Counted from the stretch's first letter, positions 30,894 through 46,825 are shown. The stretch: DNA of 64,000 bases from Plasmodiophora brassicae (GCA_039704465.1 JASFAU010000012.1:434001-498000), one strand, 5' to 3'. Translations and numbers: made by a program. The notes: generated from the letters alone by a model not told the origin.

Positions 30894-32231
30894 TCATTCA
30901 GCGAGATCTTTTAGAGATGCCTTTGCGCTGCCTCTTCTCAACGGCTGCGGTTGCTTCGTGTCATCTGGGGCCCACCCGATCATGTAAACAACCTAGAATG
31001 CTAATCAGCAACGATTCGCCGTGCTGCTATGAGACGTACCTGAAATGTTGCTCGGACGAGTCCTTCGTTATCCGTATACAGGGCATTGTAAGCGGAAGCG
31101 GCCGCAGTGAACACGTCCCTTGACACGAACGGTCGCCTTGACACAGCGCAATTATTTGCACCCATCGCCTCAAGATGTTCCATCAGGGTGAACATGCTGT
31201 ACGAAACGCTGGTAAGATGTACCGCAAATGCCCGCTTCTGGGACGAGCCTACTCTGGATACTGGCAAACGATAATCTACGACACCGATATACGATGAGAG
31301 ATCGGTGAGGCAACATTACGAGAAGTAGTCTTACGTCAGTGTCGATCGTTGGGAGAACAAACCCAGCATGCTGAAGAAGGGCTCCAGCGTCACTTGGACT
31401 GATCATCGCTGATAGAAGTAGGGGTCAGGGAACATCATTATCGCAACAACGCATTGCGACAGTACGCGAAATGTGGGGGCTAACACCGCCGGTCCGTTCT
31501 TGATCAGCAATAGCGAAAGCAGATCGTAATTCTTGCAAAGTTTTACCCCCTAGAATGGCCCCAAGAAACGCCCCATCCGGTTTCAGACACTGGCGAACTT
31601 GCGCTAGCGTGGACTCCAACTCATTGACCCAGTGCAGTGACAGTGACGATAAAACCATGTCAACTGACGCCGGCTGAAACGGAAGGAACTCCTCATCGGC
31701 ACAGATGTGATGCAGCTTGGGGCCTGGCGCTTCATTTAGAGGGGACCACACATGAGGTTATCCCAGCGCAGACCGTTTTCAATGCGCTCTGGCTGAGATT
31801 CGCGGTTATGCTGAACCACACGGAGCGTGTTGTCAACCTGGACCAAGTTCTGAACCTCACCTACGCCACCGATATGCTTTGCAATGTGGCCGAAACCACA
31901 TCCCAGGTCGACGCACGTTGGAAACGATCGTTTGATATCCTGAGCAATTCGGTCGATGACCATCAGTTGGCACTATAAACAGGCAATACAGCCTGCCTTG
32001 ATACGATCAACCAGACGTCGCGCGACCTCATCGCGCAGGTAATCGTACTGGCCGCCGGATTCGGCCCGCTCCATCTGCATGCGCTTGATCGCTGACGACA
32101 TCGTGTCACAAACGACCATCGCATACACGAACGGCAGCGCGGTGCACTCAACCCCGATCAAACACCTTGGACGACGCCCACCGTGAATTGCATCGCCCGA
32201 CCTGCACACGGCATCGAGCTACACTCCGCAT
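30894..32231 (-). CDS. NDUFAF5: NDUFAF5-like mitochondrial complex I assembly methyltransferase
   Basis: Seven exons are inferred: 32231-32153, 32091-31997, 31939-31822, 31739-31466, 31408 to about 31340, about 31250-31040, and 30992-30894. ATG at 32231 opens an Arg-rich presequence (MRSVARCRVQVGRCNSRWAS). Then come VFDRAIKRMQMERA, the SAM-binding CVDLGCGFGHIAKHI, DEEFLPF, SSLSLHWVNEL, LKPDGAFLGAILGG, SPHIS, VSYSMFTLMEHLEAMG and the C-terminal YMIGW...RGSA.ASLKDL, all signatures of NDUFAF5 in family order. In animals it hydroxylates an arginine of NDUFS7 during complex I assembly. Intron 2 (31940-31996, 57 nt) begins GC instead of GT. The join near 31250-31340 is not certain. Confidence 0.9.
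31940..31996 (-). other. GC-AG intron in NDUFAF5-like gene
   Basis: Splicing AAG/GCAGGC to CAG/GATATC joins LVDRIK to DIKRSFP, which is exactly the conserved family sequence. No GT donor nearby gives an in-frame, conserved join. Confidence 0.65.
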
Positions 32232-33042
32232 CACAATTCCCGAGTGATGGCAACTGGTCGTCTACCCGCGACGAGGCCAGCCCTTTTTGGGCACGGCTGC
32301 AACTGGCCGACGACGCCGTTCTATGGTCAATGCCATCTTTGTGCGGATGACATGACCGGCGATTGTCGCCATAGGTCTACTATACATACACAAAGGTACA
32401 ACGAGAGCAAGAAAATGGCGCCAAACGAGAAGCCGCGCCGAGAGAAGCCGAACGGTCTGCGTGTTGCCATTTGTCCAGGTACCTACGGTCCATAGTTGGC
32501 CTGCCGCGAGGGTAGTCCGTTACACTTTCGGCATGCAGATCGCCATGGCCCTTGAGACATATGATATGGCTGGCAAGGTTCACGAAACCAGCGAAAGTAT
32601 GGTGACGACTGCCCTTCCCCCCAGTATGTGCACACACGGTCGCGGTTCCGTCCGCATGTGCAGTCGGCGATTCCGTTCGCGTGTGCCGTAGACGTCGCCG
32701 CGTCCCGTTTCCCGCTCTGGCGAGTGCCGACGTGAGCACGACGAACAAGAGCTCCGACCGGGAGCCCGGATTCAGGGTGCCCTGGTACTCGGCAAAAGTG
32801 GGAGACGCCCAAGGTGACGCGATGCAATCGTGGACCGTGCCGCGCGTATCGATACAGGGTGCCGCGTAGCCATGGCGGATTAACGGATTGGCAGGGCATC
32901 GAGGGACATACGGAATTGGGCATCCGAGGCAGGAATGCCGCGATCAACGGCAGCGTCGAGGACAGGGCCTGCTTCGCACGGCAGGCACCGTTGTTTGCAG
33001 AACGTACATTTGGACCGGGTAGGTATATTACTGGGTGGAAGG
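32232..33042. other. Intergenic stretch with weak coding signals on both strands
   Basis: A plus-strand ATG at about 32415 starts MAPNEKPRREKPNGLRVAIC, ending at a donor-like CCAG/GTACCT. Farther on both strands stay open around 32680-32880. I cannot join these into a gene. Confidence 0.3.
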
Positions 33043-34352
33043 CTATGAGTCGTCATCGCTGGCGTCTGGATCATGCGCGTTATCGAGACGGCCTTGGCTG
33101 TATGCGTCGCACGTATTGTAGAAGTCGTCTTGGACTGTCATTGAATGAGAACAGGTGATACGTGACGGAATGCGATGGAGCGAACCTCTTCTGGGCAGCG
33201 AAACTGGTACGAACCACCGCCACGAGAGTCGCTCACCGAATACTTCCGTAAGAAGCGCCATACGGCCAAGATGGGTGGTGTTACCTTTGATCCCCTGCCG
33301 AATAAATCAGACTTCCGCGATGTCACTAATCCCATGTTAGGACCTACCTGAAGTTTGTCAATGTAGGGCGTGTTCTCAAAGATGGCCGACAACTGGTCCC
33401 ACAGCATAACAGAAACGAAACAGCCTAAAGCAGGTAAGCCGAACGCGTAAAATATCGTCATGGGAACAACCATACCAAACAGGACGGCTTCGAACATGTT
33501 GAGCATGGAGCAGACTACTACGACAGCCGATATATCGGAACACTAGACGGGAGTGGTAAGCACAATATACGCGATAACCAGAAACGAACGGACCTGATTT
33601 AGGCTTTGAGCGCATCTGTAGATGCCGACGCCAATAACGCAACCAGAATATATGCACATCACGCCCGTCCAGCACAGGAACAGCAGGAAGTACTTTTGGT
33701 TGAACGCGGCGACACAGTTGTTGATCCATGGACTACAGAGACAGGAAGCATTTGGACCAGGGCGTTTATGCACGACAGCAGCGCAAGCTACCAATGATGA
33801 TCCATCTTGGAAATGCATCGCGCACAGACACTACAGTGATGGGTCCCACGAGGTTTAACCGTCTTGCATTTACGACAAACAGAAGGCAACAGGGCCTACC
33901 GAATGCCCTTAGTGGACGCGTGATCCGTCTCGCTCTCGTTATAACGTACCTTCTTGGCAACTGGAATACTACTGGGAAGAAGCGTTCGGTTTCCATCAAC
34001 CGCTTGAGCAACCGGTGGATTGACGGGAACGCATCGTTTCGGCACACAGCCGGGATCTGAAAACTGTGCTCGACAATGCGACGTCAACGCTGCACAACAT
34101 CCACAACGTTAGCCGACCGCACGCACCCGGCAACATCGGCCGCGAACCCATAACGGTGCAGAGCGTGAACAGGATTGCATGTACGGACAGCAGGCCCTGG
34201 GATCCGCGCAGGACCAGGAACACAGTGACGACATGGGCGAACACCATCAGGCAGACGGTCAGGAAGGCGCAGAACAGCCCGCAAGGATCCGATGTGACGA
34301 ACCAGGACGGCCATGGGAACAGTCGCCGTCGCCCGACGGCAAGCATTCCCAT
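33043..34352 (-). CDS. DHHC-type palmitoyltransferase
   Basis: The minus-strand exons carry an N-terminal pair of hydrophobic segments ([21 protein letters not shown] and HAILFTLCT), [10 protein letters not shown] (the family's TDPG.vP), a full cysteine-rich domain [21 protein letters not shown] followed by the catalytic DHHC. That motif is interrupted by a phase-2 intron inside the Cys codon, and [17 protein letters not shown] continues after it. A further hydrophobic pair and the terminal segment with [19 protein letters not shown] follow, with the stop at 33043. Palmitoyltransferases attach palmitate to Cys residues of membrane-associated proteins, usually at Golgi or plasma membrane. The start is placed at the ATG at 34352; an upstream exon is possible. 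Confidence 0.9.
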
Positions 34353-34511
34353 GCGCCGACGCGAACCTCGTCTGCTGGGCGACTGCAATCAACGACGCCG
34401 TCCAGCGAAGCACAGCCTCGCGGTTCCCAGCTGTTGTTTTTGGAGGCGCGGCGGCGCCGGCGCAGCCAACACGGTTCCTGAGACACCTTGGACCTTGCGC
34501 CAGTTTACTCA

Positions 34512-36058
34512 TTATCCGACGCGGCCAGTTGTCAGACGCGCGACGCTGTCGTCGTCGAACACGATTTGTCCGTCCTGGGCCATGAATGGCGTTCTGCAGT
34601 CCTCGACTGCGCAACGGATGCCATGGACAACTGGGCACGGCGGGCGCGAACGAACGGTCCGACTATACAGGGTCAAGTAAATGCGTCGAGACACGTTCAC
34701 CGGGCTAATGGATACGATGATGTACCTTGGAACCCAAACGCCGATACCATGCGTTTTCCTGATTTCAGTGTCGACCACGACCACCGACCCGTCGGGATTT
34801 ACGACAAGGGCGCAATCGGACGAGTTCTTGATCACGCACCGTTCCACACGTCCATTGCTGCCGACGTCGAAGAAGATTCTGGGCGTCCGGGATCAGATAA
34901 ACAGGTAGCTTGCCCACGTCAAACCGAGTGCAAACCCGTGACATCGAGATCCACAAAGGCACTTGGGCTCAAACGCTAACGTGCACGGTTTGTGCTCCCA
35001 GCTCCCGTCAATTACACAGTCGGCGATAACGATGCGGTCAAGTCGGCTGCAAACCTGGAACAGTGAATCACAACGGTCATGGCAAACGTACAGCATAACG
35101 TACCGGTCTACGTCAATCACAGCGGGGTACCGTTTCGAACGCGGCGATGACTTCTTGATCGCCGTTATGCCTCGAATAGTGACTCCGGAAACCATAATCT
35201 TGACAGCTGGCAACGTGACGTTCTTGCTGGTCAAGACCTGCACGTCAACGTCAGATACGAAATGCGAGACACAAACCGCGAAATCATACGACGTTCCCGG
35301 CTCTTGCGCTGTCCACAGCACGCAGCATGATCGCCTTGCGGATCTCAATGCGTTCTGTGTACGTGCCTTCGGAAACGACAATCTGGTCGCCGTCTTCAGC
35401 GGCCTGCAAACACCTTGAACGCGGTCATCTGCAATCCGATCGGTACGCGAGTTACCTCTAGAGCGTCGGTTATTGTTGTGAAGGACGGCAAGTCGGCGGA
35501 GCGGGTCGGATCAACAATGAGGATTCTTTTATCGTACATCACCGTAACTCGTTTCGCTTGCAATTTCCGATTCTTGGCGTTCTTCTCCTTGACGGATGTA
35601 AGCATGCGCTTCGGTGCCGGCTTCGTGGGTGCGTTCACAATCAGATCGTTGCGACAGCTGTCGTCGTCGCTTGGGCACAACGTGAACCGTGCGAACCCGA
35701 GCTGCTTCAGTACAGACAGCGGCTGGTCGAGATCGCACATCTCAATCATGTCGGGGAATAACGGCCATGGGTCATGGATGCCGCCGCTGTCCATGAAAAC
35801 CGTCGGCGGATCGCCGGCAGCCCCATCCTGGCACTGGGCCATCATTTCACGCACCGTCAACTCCCGACCGACGCGCACAGGCTCTGTCGTTAAAGTCGAG
35901 CCGGCCGCCCATCTCCGAACAACCACCGTGAGTGTCGACGACCACATCAGCCGTGGAACGAAGACCGCCGCGCCCGGCCCGCAGTGAGGCGACGCACCTA
36001 TCGATTCGGCGCATCGCTCCAGCCACGTTGGTCGAGCATGCACCCTCAGGTCAAGCAT
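34512..36058 (-). CDS. Right-handed beta-helix repeat protein (FBXO11/SHCBP1-like)
   Basis: ATG at 36058 (MLDLRVHARPTW). The first exon reaches about 35456. A 52-nt intron (35404-35455) joins ITDALE to AAEDGDQIVVSEGTYTERIE, the classic first coil of parallel beta-helix proteins. A second join (AAC/GTCGTA to CAG/GTCTTG) gives NVLTSKNVTLPAVKIMVSGV and TIRGIT. Later exons hold IVIADCVIDGSW and VERCVIKNSSDCALVVNPDG, further helix rungs, ending at 34512. This fold occurs in FBXO11 and SHCBP1, which recognise proteins, and in carbohydrate-active enzymes. No F-box is evident in the first exon, so the exact role is open. Exon borders after the third are approximate. Confidence 0.65.
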
Positions 36059-36226
36059 GCAGCTAGCCGCCAATGGCCGCCGTAATCCATGAGCATGGGC
36101 AACATCCGATCCTGATTCGTCCACCGAACGCCAGACCTGGAGGAGTGTACGTTGGGTTGCAAATTCACGCCTCTGGCACCCTGGGGTCGTCGTCCCCTCG
36201 ATTGAGCTGCGTCGCGTGCCCCATCG
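36059..36226. promoter_or_regulatory. Short shared upstream region between divergent beta-helix and HSP20 genes
   Basis: Only 168 bp separate the two starts. A CCAAT pentamer lies at 36072-36076. No heat-shock element of nGAAnnTTCn type is visible. Confidence 0.35.
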
Positions 36227-36540
36227 ATGAGCATAGAGGGTAAAGAAAACGATAGCACGTACAGCGTTGTGGACGAAACTCCTGGAGCCCCCAAAGATGA
36301 CATCGAACTGATCGTTGAGAACGGCGTCCTCGCCGTTTCCGTCGAGCGCAAGAAGGACCGCGTTGAGGATAACGAGTTCGTCCACTTTTCGGATACGGTC
36401 AGACTTCACGTTCCATTCGCCTGCCCAAGAACGTCAACGCCGACAAAGTCGTGGCCGGATACGAGAACGGTGTGCTGTCCATCGAGGTTCCCAAACAGGG
36501 GCCGACGAGCGCCAAAGGCAAATCCCTTGCCACCCAGTAA
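36227..36540 (+). CDS. Small heat-shock protein (HSP20, alpha-crystallin domain), with an apparent frameshift
   Basis: ATG at 36227. The alpha-crystallin core reads YSVVDETPGAPKDDIELIVE, NGVLAVSVERKKD, then after the shift YGQTSRSIRLPKNVNADKVV, GYENGVLSIEVPK and an Ala/Lys tail, stop at 36540. The two halves are in frames one base apart at about 36385-36395, where the family has a continuous ...F..ER.YG.F.RSI.LP. There is no room for a normal intron between the conserved halves. Either the gene is broken by a one-base indel or the sequence has an error. sHSPs bind unfolding proteins in the cytosol as oligomers. The N-terminal arm is very short. Confidence 0.75.
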
Positions 36541-36731
36541 CTGTCGTACCATCGTAACCGACAGATAGCCTGACCATTACAGTTGACCTCGGGTACATAA
36601 CACATCTGGTGGGGAGCCGCGTTCTGCGCTCAGCCGGTGACCGGTGGCGGGTAGGAGGCGTTGGGCGGAGTCCGTGGGGGTGTTGTCGTCAGTTGTCGAA
36701 CCGGGACCCGGATCGATTTTGTGCCGCGGTC

Positions 36732-40011
<3,280 letters not shown>

Positions 40012-40396
40012 GACTGTCCAATACAAACTATTCGCAAACCTTTGTCAATAGTCAAATCGAGACGTGATGCAACGGGCACGGGACAACAGCGCCTCTTACA
40101 TGAGAACGTGGCGATAACTCAGGTTGCTATCTCGTGTCCGACTCGACGACGTTGCTCCCACTGTCGAGTTGCAGAGGGCGTGACGCGCGACTTCACGGCA
40201 CGACAGTCGCGTGCGCTCTGTTCTGGAACTGAATGGAGTGTTGCCTTCGCGGTGCCAGACCGGGTGCTGCTCGTCTGACCTGCAGGCATAAATACCAGTC
40301 TACAAAACATCGCAATGCCTGGAGTTCGAACTGTGATAACAGAAGGCATGATCGATTTGTATCAATGCCGAATTGCCAGACACGCTTGTTCCGCAA
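40012..40396. other. Spacer between convergent genes
   Basis: 385 bp between the stops of MCM2 and RPN9. No coding or repeat signal seen; it would hold both 3' ends. Confidence 0.5.
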
Positions 40397-41916
40397 TCAG
40401 GAGGTCATCAGGTCCGGAGCAGTGGTCTCAACAAACTCTGCTGCGACCTGAACCTTTTCAGCCCAGCCGGCCAGCTGCGTCCGAAGGCCCTCAACCTAAT
40501 CGCGATTATCAGGGAAACGCACCTTGCGTCACAACGTCGACTTACTTGATTCGTGTTGAGGACACGCGGCTGAACGTGTTTGATGCGAACCACCTGGTCA
40601 ACTTGATCGATGACCCCCTTGATTACGCCAAGCGACATTGCTTTCATCAGGAGAAGCTCAACCTAGTCCGACACTCAGTACTACGACGTATCGAGCAGAA
40701 CGGGGCAGCCCCCACGACTTGACCTCGTCTGCTGTAACCTTGCAGACTTTCGCGATCTCTGCGAAGGGAATATTTCTGTCGTTGCTGGCTCTCGTAAACA
40801 CCATGTCCATCAGGTTCATGATTCGAATTTTCTGTCTCAGAAAGGCCGCATTCTTTGACAGGACCTGTTGCGAAGGGCTGTGCGTTTTGAATAGGTTCTC
40901 GAACTCATCAATTGCACCCTGCAAACGATAGTGTTCACAACGACCGGCGAGAACCGACAACAACGAATCGTACATGATCAAACGCAAGGAGCATGTCGTG
41001 GATCCACTTCTTGGTTGGATCCGATTGCAGGGACTTTAGGATCGGGTGCTGCAGCAGTTCACCAAAATTGTACTGATCCTCTGCCGCCAGCGCCGAAAGA
41101 CCCAGGCTCGCGCTTAGCTCAGTCTAACAATCTAGCGTTATTACAGCAACGACTGCAAGGACGACCCATAACAAACCTGGGTTTTCGCAGGAATCGATTG
41201 CAACGGCGTGTACGAAAGGTACAGCAAGGCACTGCGGAAGAACTCGGACGCAGTACCGGCCACCTTGTGGTACTCCATTTTCACTTCATAGAGACGGCTG
41301 GGGATCAAGGTTGGCAATTCCTCGCGCGACGATTCAATGGTGGTTCGGACAGCGTCCAATTCCCGCTTGCTCGCCTGAAGGTCGCCTTTGCACAAATGAA
41401 GCCAGGCCCTATTGTGAAGGTCGCTCAGCAACAGATACGCCTTCTCGATAAAACCTTCGTACAGTTCCAAATTTGCAAGGAGCTGCGATTCAGGGTCTGT
41501 CTTCACGATTTCCAGTACGTTGCGAATGAATGCAATCTTGGCAGGCACGTCTGGCCAGGAAATGTTAGTGGAATCAACCTGTTCATCGCAGCCAACCGGA
41601 CCTTTTGCCTGTTGCGACGCCTTGATCGCAATTTGCACAAGCTCGAGCGGGTCAATATTCGTCGAGCACTGGCTGACGAACTGCTCGTACAGGGCCAAGC
41701 GTCGCCCGCCTTGGTCGAACCACGGGTCGGACAGCGTCCCCATCAGCCGCTGCGACAGCTGGTGCCATAACCTTCACGACGCGCGCTCAGCAACCCCAGA
41801 CCGCGCGCCACGAGCCACACCCCCTCCCCGTACTTATTCTTGAACAGGTTGCCGAGGTCGGTGAACAACGCGGCCTGGCCCGGGTTGGCCGTCGCCTGGC
41901 TCTGTGCATATTCCAT
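40397..41916 (-). CDS. RPN9: 26S proteasome lid subunit Rpn9 (PSMD13)
   Basis: ATG at 41916 ([13 protein letters not shown]). A 62-nt intron (41772-41833) joins NLFKNK to [17 protein letters not shown], the family's KLWHQLT motif. The long middle exon (41771 to about 41170) has [20 protein letters not shown] and [20 protein letters not shown]. Later exons supply [51 protein letters not shown] (start of the PCI winged helix), [26 protein letters not shown] and the terminal [10 protein letters not shown], stop at 40397. The lid helps bind and deubiquitinate substrates. Order and length match PSMD13. Convergent with MCM2 and divergent from MED23. Confidence 0.93.
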
Positions 41917-42079
41917 GGCGGTCGACGGGCTCGCTCGCGATGTCCGAAAATGGCGAGCACGACGATATTTGTACAAAATGGCGACCACGTTTCGAAGCGA
42001 TTTTTTGTTTGTTGTTTGCGGATGTGGATTTCCCGGGACTGCATTCTCCGGGTCGTCGTAACACGCGTGCCGTAACGCG
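41917..42079. promoter_or_regulatory. Bidirectional promoter region between RPN9 and MED23
   Basis: 163 bp between the two divergent ATGs. It contains two copies of AAAATGGCGAnCACG (about 41947-41960 and 41976-41989). AAAATGGCG resembles the YY1-type core known from animals; whether a matching factor exists here is unknown. A T-rich tract follows at about 42000-42015. Confidence 0.4.
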
Positions 42080-45000
42080 ATGGGGGAGAAACGACGCAAG
42101 CCAGTCGAGCAATGGGCGCTGCTGGAGCAGAACATACGACTGCTTGCGACGTGCGCTGTGTGGGAGGATACGGCGCCGCTGGTGGTGCCCACGTCGTACC
42201 GCGCGATGCGCGAGCAGGCGCGGGCGCTGAACGTCGCCGACCAGGCGGACCAGCTGCTGGCGAACGCGCTGTTCCATGTGATGGCCCCGTGCAGTTCCAG
42301 CCATGGCGAGCGGTTGCGTTGTGTCGCGCGGACGCTGATTGAGGTCGTCCGACATGGCTACGTGGCACCCAGCAAGATGATCTCCTACATCAGCAGGTCG
42401 GCACCGCAAATGTATCCGTGTTACGATTCGCCTTCTTATTCTCCAACCAAAGGTACATTGTCATGCGGCGCCCCATGTTTTCGAACCTGTGGACTGTTCT
42501 GTGCGCTATGGCCTTGTCCCTGCTGCAATCCTATGGCGCGTCGGTCACGCGCGATTCTCGGCTGGAACTTTCCACGTCCATTATCGAGACATTGTTTCAT
42601 TCACCCAGCAAAGAGGAGCCACCACGTTGCGCTGTCGATCTGCTTTCGATTCTTCCTCTGCCAGAGTCCATCGTTACTTCTGCGCCTTCGACGGGCTCCA
42701 GTAAGGCCGCGTCAGGCAGTGCTCCGACAGCCGTCCCTCTTCAGGCTCTTTCAAGAACGGCGATCCCTCCATCACTACGGGACTTCGTTTCTGGGAACCA
42801 AAGACACGTTCGCAACGTTGCCATGTTGACATCGCGCGCTGGCACTCATCAGCTGACTGCCAGCACGGTTCTCACTGACGACCTGCCGCTACAACTTAAA
42901 ACGGTATCGAAGTCGAGGGATACCGCCATTTGGACGCATTATAATCTGATTACCGAGCGAGCGCCGCTGTACATGTTCCGTCCTGATGTGAACCATGAAG
43001 CGGTTACCAAACGACGGTCACTATGCGGTGCTGTAGTGCTTCGGATCCTGACGCTAATTGCATCTTCTCGATCTCGAGCAGCAGCGGCTAGTGCATCCGC
43101 TACGACATCATCGACTACACCAGGACCAACCGAACACCCGCCTCCTACGCCGTCGTCTGCTGGGATTGCTATGCCTCGTCCGTCGTCATCTGGCTCATTG
43201 CTAACCAGCGTTCCTGTTGGAAATACGAACAATTCAAAGAGCATTATGACCAGCTGGAAAGGTGACTGGGGAGAGTGGCTGATCCTTTCTGATCAACTCA
43301 ATGCATTTCTGTACGTTTTCCCTGCTTCCACTTCTGCTTCTAATGCATGCCTTTCTTATCCCGCTCACTTAGGCTTCATGGGCTTGTCGAGTTTGAGGAA
43401 TTCGTCATGATGCTCGTGCATTCTGGCAAGTCATACTTTGGCGGCGCTCCTCTCCGCGACAATTGCATCGTCTGGTTAGTGACGCAAATGATGCCTCTCG
43501 AAGTCGTCAAGCAAACGTTGAGCATTGATTTCAACAACCGCGAAAAGCGCGGTGCCCATCTTGCTGACTGTCTAACTGGGTTCCATGACCCGTCATCAGG
43601 CCGGACAACCGACGGGCAATCCGAGCTTCTCGATTCAGCAATCGCTTGCCTGTTTTGGAGACTTCGTGCTCTCAGCAAGGACTTCGTTATGTCGTCGGCC
43701 CCATCAAACAGTGGTTACTTGTTTCGGAATCCAATTGTGCTACCTACCTGATGAGAGTGCGTATAGTTGACATGCTTCACGAACACTATGGAGCATGGTG
43801 GAAACGGACGGCCGACGGGCTTGATTTCTTCGAGCTTGATGAAGCTTCTATCCTGAAATTGGCTGTGTTGAGTCATATATCGTCACAAGTTGTTGCAGAC
43901 CGCGTTGTGAGGTTCCTCAATGATGACTCCAAAGATGCAAGGCTGAGCTGGCAGACCTTGCCGGGGCAGCTTGTGTTTTCCGGACGTACTAAGCCACTTC
44001 AAACGGCGCTTCTTTATAACCTCAGCATCCAGTGTCGAAATCGGATTGCGTCAGGCTTCATGGTAATTGCGATGTACACTGCCGGGCTGTGTTGGATTCA
44101 TTGAATGCTGCCAGGATCGACTCCTTGACCCGCCAACCATGCAAATAGGCGCGTCGAAAATTATGCCTCCTGGGTTACTCGAAACCTATGTTCGTCTGCT
44201 CTATATTGCGCCGTTTGCACTACACAACCACCTTGGGAAGCTATATTCTCGCGTGGGCGCTTTGCGAACTCTTCCTGCATTCCAGGCCCACACGTAGGAC
44301 GCTCTGTTGCGTTCTCGGTGACAACAAGCTAAGTTTCGATTGTACCAGGCTTCTTGAGCTGGCGAATTACCGACTATACCGTCTAGTCAAGCACCAGTCA
44401 GCGTTAAAGATGCTGTTCCAGACGATCGGCAAGGCTCTTTCTGAGGGGTTACCTCACCCCCAGCTGGTTGATTCAGCGGTTGCGATTCTTCTCAAAATTG
44501 CCATATCAACACCTCTTGCGCCAGAGGATCATCCGGTTAAGCTACCGCTTGTCGTCGAGCGAGCAATTATCATCGGTATTGCACGAGCGTCCAAGTCACC
44601 ACGTAGCCGCCTTTCCTCTGCAGAGACATCCCAGACGCTCGAGCGTTGTCGGAATGTATATCCTCATCCTTTCTCTCAGCAGGCTCTCCAGTGGATGCCA
44701 GAAACGATGCGCATTCATTTGGCGAATCGTCCACCCGAAGAATGCCTAGCGACGATATCCTGGGCGGATGCACAATCCGCTGCTCGCCGACCCGAATTCG
44801 CTTCGCTTCTCGACTTCCGACCCAAGCTGGATGAAGTTGCCGCTACCATGGCACAGAATCCAACCATGCGCTCTCAGTTCCTGTGCATAGTGGCCATGAT
44901 TTGGCTTCAGCACCAATCGTAAGGGGGGCGCTTGTTGCATGCAGCCAGTGCTCTGATGGAACGTTGCAGGCACTTCCTCGAGTACGAGTACAATTTCCAG

Positions 45001-46825
45001 ACGGCAATTCATCACATGCTCCCTTCGGAGGTCCCCGATGCAGCGGTCTGTCTGGTCCACTTCTTAATCAACGCCTTGCAATCTGGCCGTATTGCATCGG
45101 CAACAAATATGGTACCGGTTCAGGTCGTCAGCGCTTTACTTGTGCAGTTCGCCTGGGATTCTCGTCTTGTTCCGATCGATCTCGTGAGCCGCTTCGGCAT
45201 GTGATATTTCCGGATTCTGATTGTGCTCCTTGCCCTAGGTCATTCTCGCTCTTTGCGATCGCACGGACTGCCCGGAATCGTTCACAATTATTCGCGAGCT
45301 GCTCATCACCAATGATGCTTTCGCTGAAAGGATAGAGCTACTTGCTGGACCCGATGCCCCCGTTGTATGCCACTGGGAGGATCCCGATTACCTTCAAAAG
45401 CATACGGAATATCAAACGACGTTTGCTGAGGTTTACAAGGCATCGCGTTTCGCGACCGCATGTTCTAATCGTGCAGCAGATTTCATCTTACGATTCAGCA
45501 GTGTCTGGAGGTATGATTGACATGGATCCTGTGCTGCCTGTGTATTACGGGAACCTGTGCGTCAAGATCGTCCCTGTCCTTGACGTACTCATTGGGCGAC
45601 TCGTCGAGACCGAGCACAAGGATCTGCTTCAGGAGGTCGTTATGCGTTTCCGCAAGTTGTATGCATTGTACCACCACAGCCCGATCAGCTACGTCTTGGA
45701 TTCATTGAAGTTCGGCGATTCATGCTGGGTTCTACTGCCCCTGATCTAACGTCGTTGCACAGGTATTACGACGGTTCGCTGGCACTTGACCTGGCCGTCT
45801 GCAAGGCTTTACTTCGGCTTTGCACTACAGAAACCTCCTCGGAGTTCTCGAACGAGTTCGTGCGATACGTTTCCTGCGATGACGACGACGAGGAGTTTGC
45901 CTTCAGCCAGCCGTCTTTCTTTCTGGGGTTGTTGCTTCGCCTTTCCGACCAGATCACGATTGTATCGTCCGCCGGGGTCGTTAGCGAAACATCGCCACAG
46001 TTCTTCCATGAGTTCCAGTGTTCCCTAGCGCAAGTTCTTTCTACAACGCAACTTGAGCTATTGACGATTCCGGTGTCTCTTCCCACGATATGTCGCTCGA
46101 TGCTCGCTGCAGCGCTGGACACTGATGTTTCCTCCAAGCCGTCATCGAGCAAGATCATGCACGGTTAGTGATGGTTGTACCAATGCCGGTGCGAAACTCT
46201 GACACGCTTCTCAGCTCTTGCTCTATTACTGGACAACCTACCCAGCAGGTACATGGTTGAATCAGTCAAAGCCCTGGTCGACCTGTACCAGCAATGCGTT
46301 GACGAGCTAAGTGGCGAGGAACTTGACGAGGCATCGCCCTTCTGGACCCAGTTGCTCGACTCGGACTGGAAATCGTTATCTGTATCGCTTCTTGATAATC
46401 GGTACGCGCGTCTGCTTTCCGCAACGCATCATATCATTAGTCATTCCCCTGCGACTCTGCAATCTTTCGTTACCCGGCTATCGTCATCCATAACGGCTCC
46501 GATATCTCCTCTGCCCTTCCACTACCTCTGCCGGTCGTTTTCGCCTTTCCTGGTCCCATCCGGCCCCGTCAACGAGCAGGACAGCGCAGCCTACGGGACG
46601 GCTTGCATGATGCTCCTTCATCAGCTTGCGGGCTGTGCGCGTCGACCTTCCGATTACTCGCCGCAGGACAAGATCCATGTCGATGCGGTCATGGATTTCA
46701 CCGCACACGCCATCCCATCGCTGCTGCCGCACATAGCGCCCAGGTCGATTGCTCGCATGCGCATCCTTCGGTCCAGGCTTCCTGCCGCGTTCTCGAACCG
46801 GCTTGATATGAGCGTATCGGCATAG
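42080..46825 (+). CDS. MED23: Mediator complex subunit 23
   Basis: ATG at 42080 (MGEKRRKPVEQWALLEQNIR). Many exons follow with short introns. Segments align in order with plant and animal MED23 as I remember them: LTSRAGTHQLTAST, NLITERAPLYMFRPDVNHEA, LVEFEEFVMMLVHSGKSYFG, DNCIVWLVTQMMPLEVVKQT, WWKRTADGLDFFELDEASI, PPGLLETYVRLLYIAPFALH, LELANYRLYRLVKHQSALKM, QALQWMPETMRIHL and the C-terminal LPFHYLCRSFSPFLVPSGP with stop at 46825. MED23 sits in the Mediator tail and passes signals from activators to RNA polymerase II. A Ser/Thr/Pro-rich insert near 43080-43200 looks lineage-specific. Confidence 0.82.
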
